Assembly (NCBI GenBank): GCA_022316685.1
Contig: JAKJHU010000023.1
Location: 3,087,192-3,151,191, forward strand
DNA length: 64,000 nt
Direction: 5' to 3'
Source: Progne subis subis
Lineage: Eukaryota > Chordata > Aves > Passeriformes > Hirundinidae
The notes under the pieces are model-generated. The model ran no database searches, was not told where the DNA came from, and worked only from the letters and a program-made list of their open reading frames with translations. Positions 62,825-64,000 of this stretch are shown here, piece by piece. How positions within the stretch are numbered: the first letter of the stretch is position 1; each line of letters begins with the position of its first letter. Made by a program: the position numbers and the translations under genes.

Positions 62825-64000
62825 CCCTCATCTTGCCTAAAAATAGAACAAATGCTACCAATTTAATTAATTTTAATTTCCTGAAATACAAAAATCTTGC
62901 TTAAACAGCATCTCCCATTATGACTCTTCACTAGCCTCTGGGAAATGGTACAAGCAAAATGACATTCCTATCCCGTGTGATATATGATTCCTCCAAGGGA
63001 AGAAAGTCGAGACCACAGATAACATATTCTCTCTTTCTAGCTTTTGTAGACATTATTTAGTCCTGCAAACAACTTTTTGTTCAAGTATTTATAAATGTCT
63101 TCAATGAACTTAAAGGCAGAATGCTTTGAAATGAAAGATACAATTACTATGGTTAGGTAATGAAGAAAAAACTAACAATCACAGAAGAAAATAGGGATTT
63201 CAGGATCACCAGCTGTTGTTTAACTAGAACACAGGTGTGCACACCCTGTCTCAGGAAGCACAGCCCAGGAAGGACAGTGGTGTGGGATGTGCTGCCTTCT
63301 GGCTTCTATCCTGCTGTGGGGCATCAGTCAGATCAGGGTAACTGGAAGGAAAAAGGGGAGCTCAGATTGTTTTATGAGAGGAGCAATGGGTGATTGATAT
63401 GGTTGGGATCACCAGTTTGCTCTTCACTTGCTAATGAGACAGTGTTAATACACATGGTGCTTCATTTAGGATTTCTGGCACTGTCACAGCCTGGTCCTAA
63501 TAACATACGAAAAAGATGCATTGTAGATTGATACTGCACAGAGATTTTTGGAATGGCATATCCATATATTTTTATGTCATTTTACTTGCTGATGTTTGAA
63601 CACAATAAAGTCTGCCCTCCTGCTCTAGTTAGCATTTGTAGTAGGTGTTTTTTAAAGTAATTTCTGACCTTGTTAATGTTTAGTGTCCTTGAGCTTAGCT
63701 TTAATCTTAAATGAAAGCACAAGAAATGCTATGCTTTCAAAGGCACAGCTGAAAAGCCATTGACAACAAAAATTTGTAATATTTTTATTCCTCTTTACTA
63801 AACTCTTCTACTCGTTAGGAGCTCTGATTCAAACCAAGTTAACAAGGTTATCAGGTTATATGTCTATTGTCTTGTTCTGGCTTCCTTGGCTGAGCTCCTG
63901 CAGCAAACAATGCAGGGGCACTGCTTTGTTGAAGCAGCAGGATGGAGGGATCAGGGAGGGGGCTCAGGGAGCTGCCAAGGCTCTGTGGCAGCGGGAGCTC

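Larger units (their letters stand above)
59923..64000. other. Intergenic to window end, no gene recognised
   Basis: It holds the degraded CR1 at 61866, a short A/C tract at about 61633-61662 and the T30 run. The last 120 bases become GC-rich, which may be the edge of another element or a CpG-poor island cut by the window. Confidence 0.5.

Noticed and set aside
1..64000. CRISPR array, tRNA, rRNA, operon or defence system
   Set aside because: No spaced identical repeats with unique spacers, no cloverleaf sequence recognised, and the sequence is plainly vertebrate nuclear DNA.

Overview
This is 64 kb of vertebrate nuclear DNA, almost certainly from a bird and probably a songbird. The most recognisable repeats are truncated CR1 LINEs, most of them read from their 3' end on the minus strand. 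There are also several solo LTRs of avian-type endogenous retroviruses, and homopolymer and A/C-rich simple repeats are frequent. I see no L1 or Alu sequence and no bacterial-style gene packing. The species cannot be named from the sequence alone.

Only one protein-coding gene can be supported: TASL (formerly CXorf21) at 17743-18618 on the plus strand. It is a single uninterrupted 291-codon reading frame. TASL is the adaptor that sits on the lysosomal transporter SLC15A4 and activates IRF5 downstream of endosomal Toll-like receptors. Both functional ends are intact: the MLSEGYL amino terminus that docks on SLC15A4 and the carboxy-terminal pLxIS motif (TLHIS). In human the gene lies on Xp21.2 with NR0B1 and GK nearby. 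I find no exon of a neighbour here, so the rest of the window looks like intergenic DNA or introns of untranslated exons.

Layout: 1-4350 is AT-rich with microsatellites. 4356-6637 is a long solo LTR with an ACTTT target duplication, into which a minisatellite of about 43 units has expanded. 6643-12930 is unannotated apart from simple repeats, including a (CAG)16 tract. 12936-13880 is a minus-strand CR1 split by a plus-strand CR1 3' end. 17743-18618 is TASL with poly(A) signals just downstream. 24353-24736 and 30905-31319 are two direct copies of the same roughly 0.4 kb unit. 26270-26755 is a solo LTR with a 6-bp ACTGGA target duplication. Two CR1 3' ends lie at 38212-38670 and 47924-48540, and a smaller piece at 61866-61975. 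42009-42405 is nearly pure A/C on the plus strand. 54027-54692 and 55435-55939 are two further LTR-like blocks. 58281-59917 is a second, inverted member of the first LTR family, with a GTCTG target duplication.

I found no operon, CRISPR array, tRNA, rRNA or intact retroviral gene, and nothing that amounts to a new multi-gene system. The most useful observations concern TASL conservation and the structure of the LTR family: the minisatellite in one copy, two alternative 3' ends, and an antisense frame open in both copies. The duplicated 0.4 kb unit is the next most useful.
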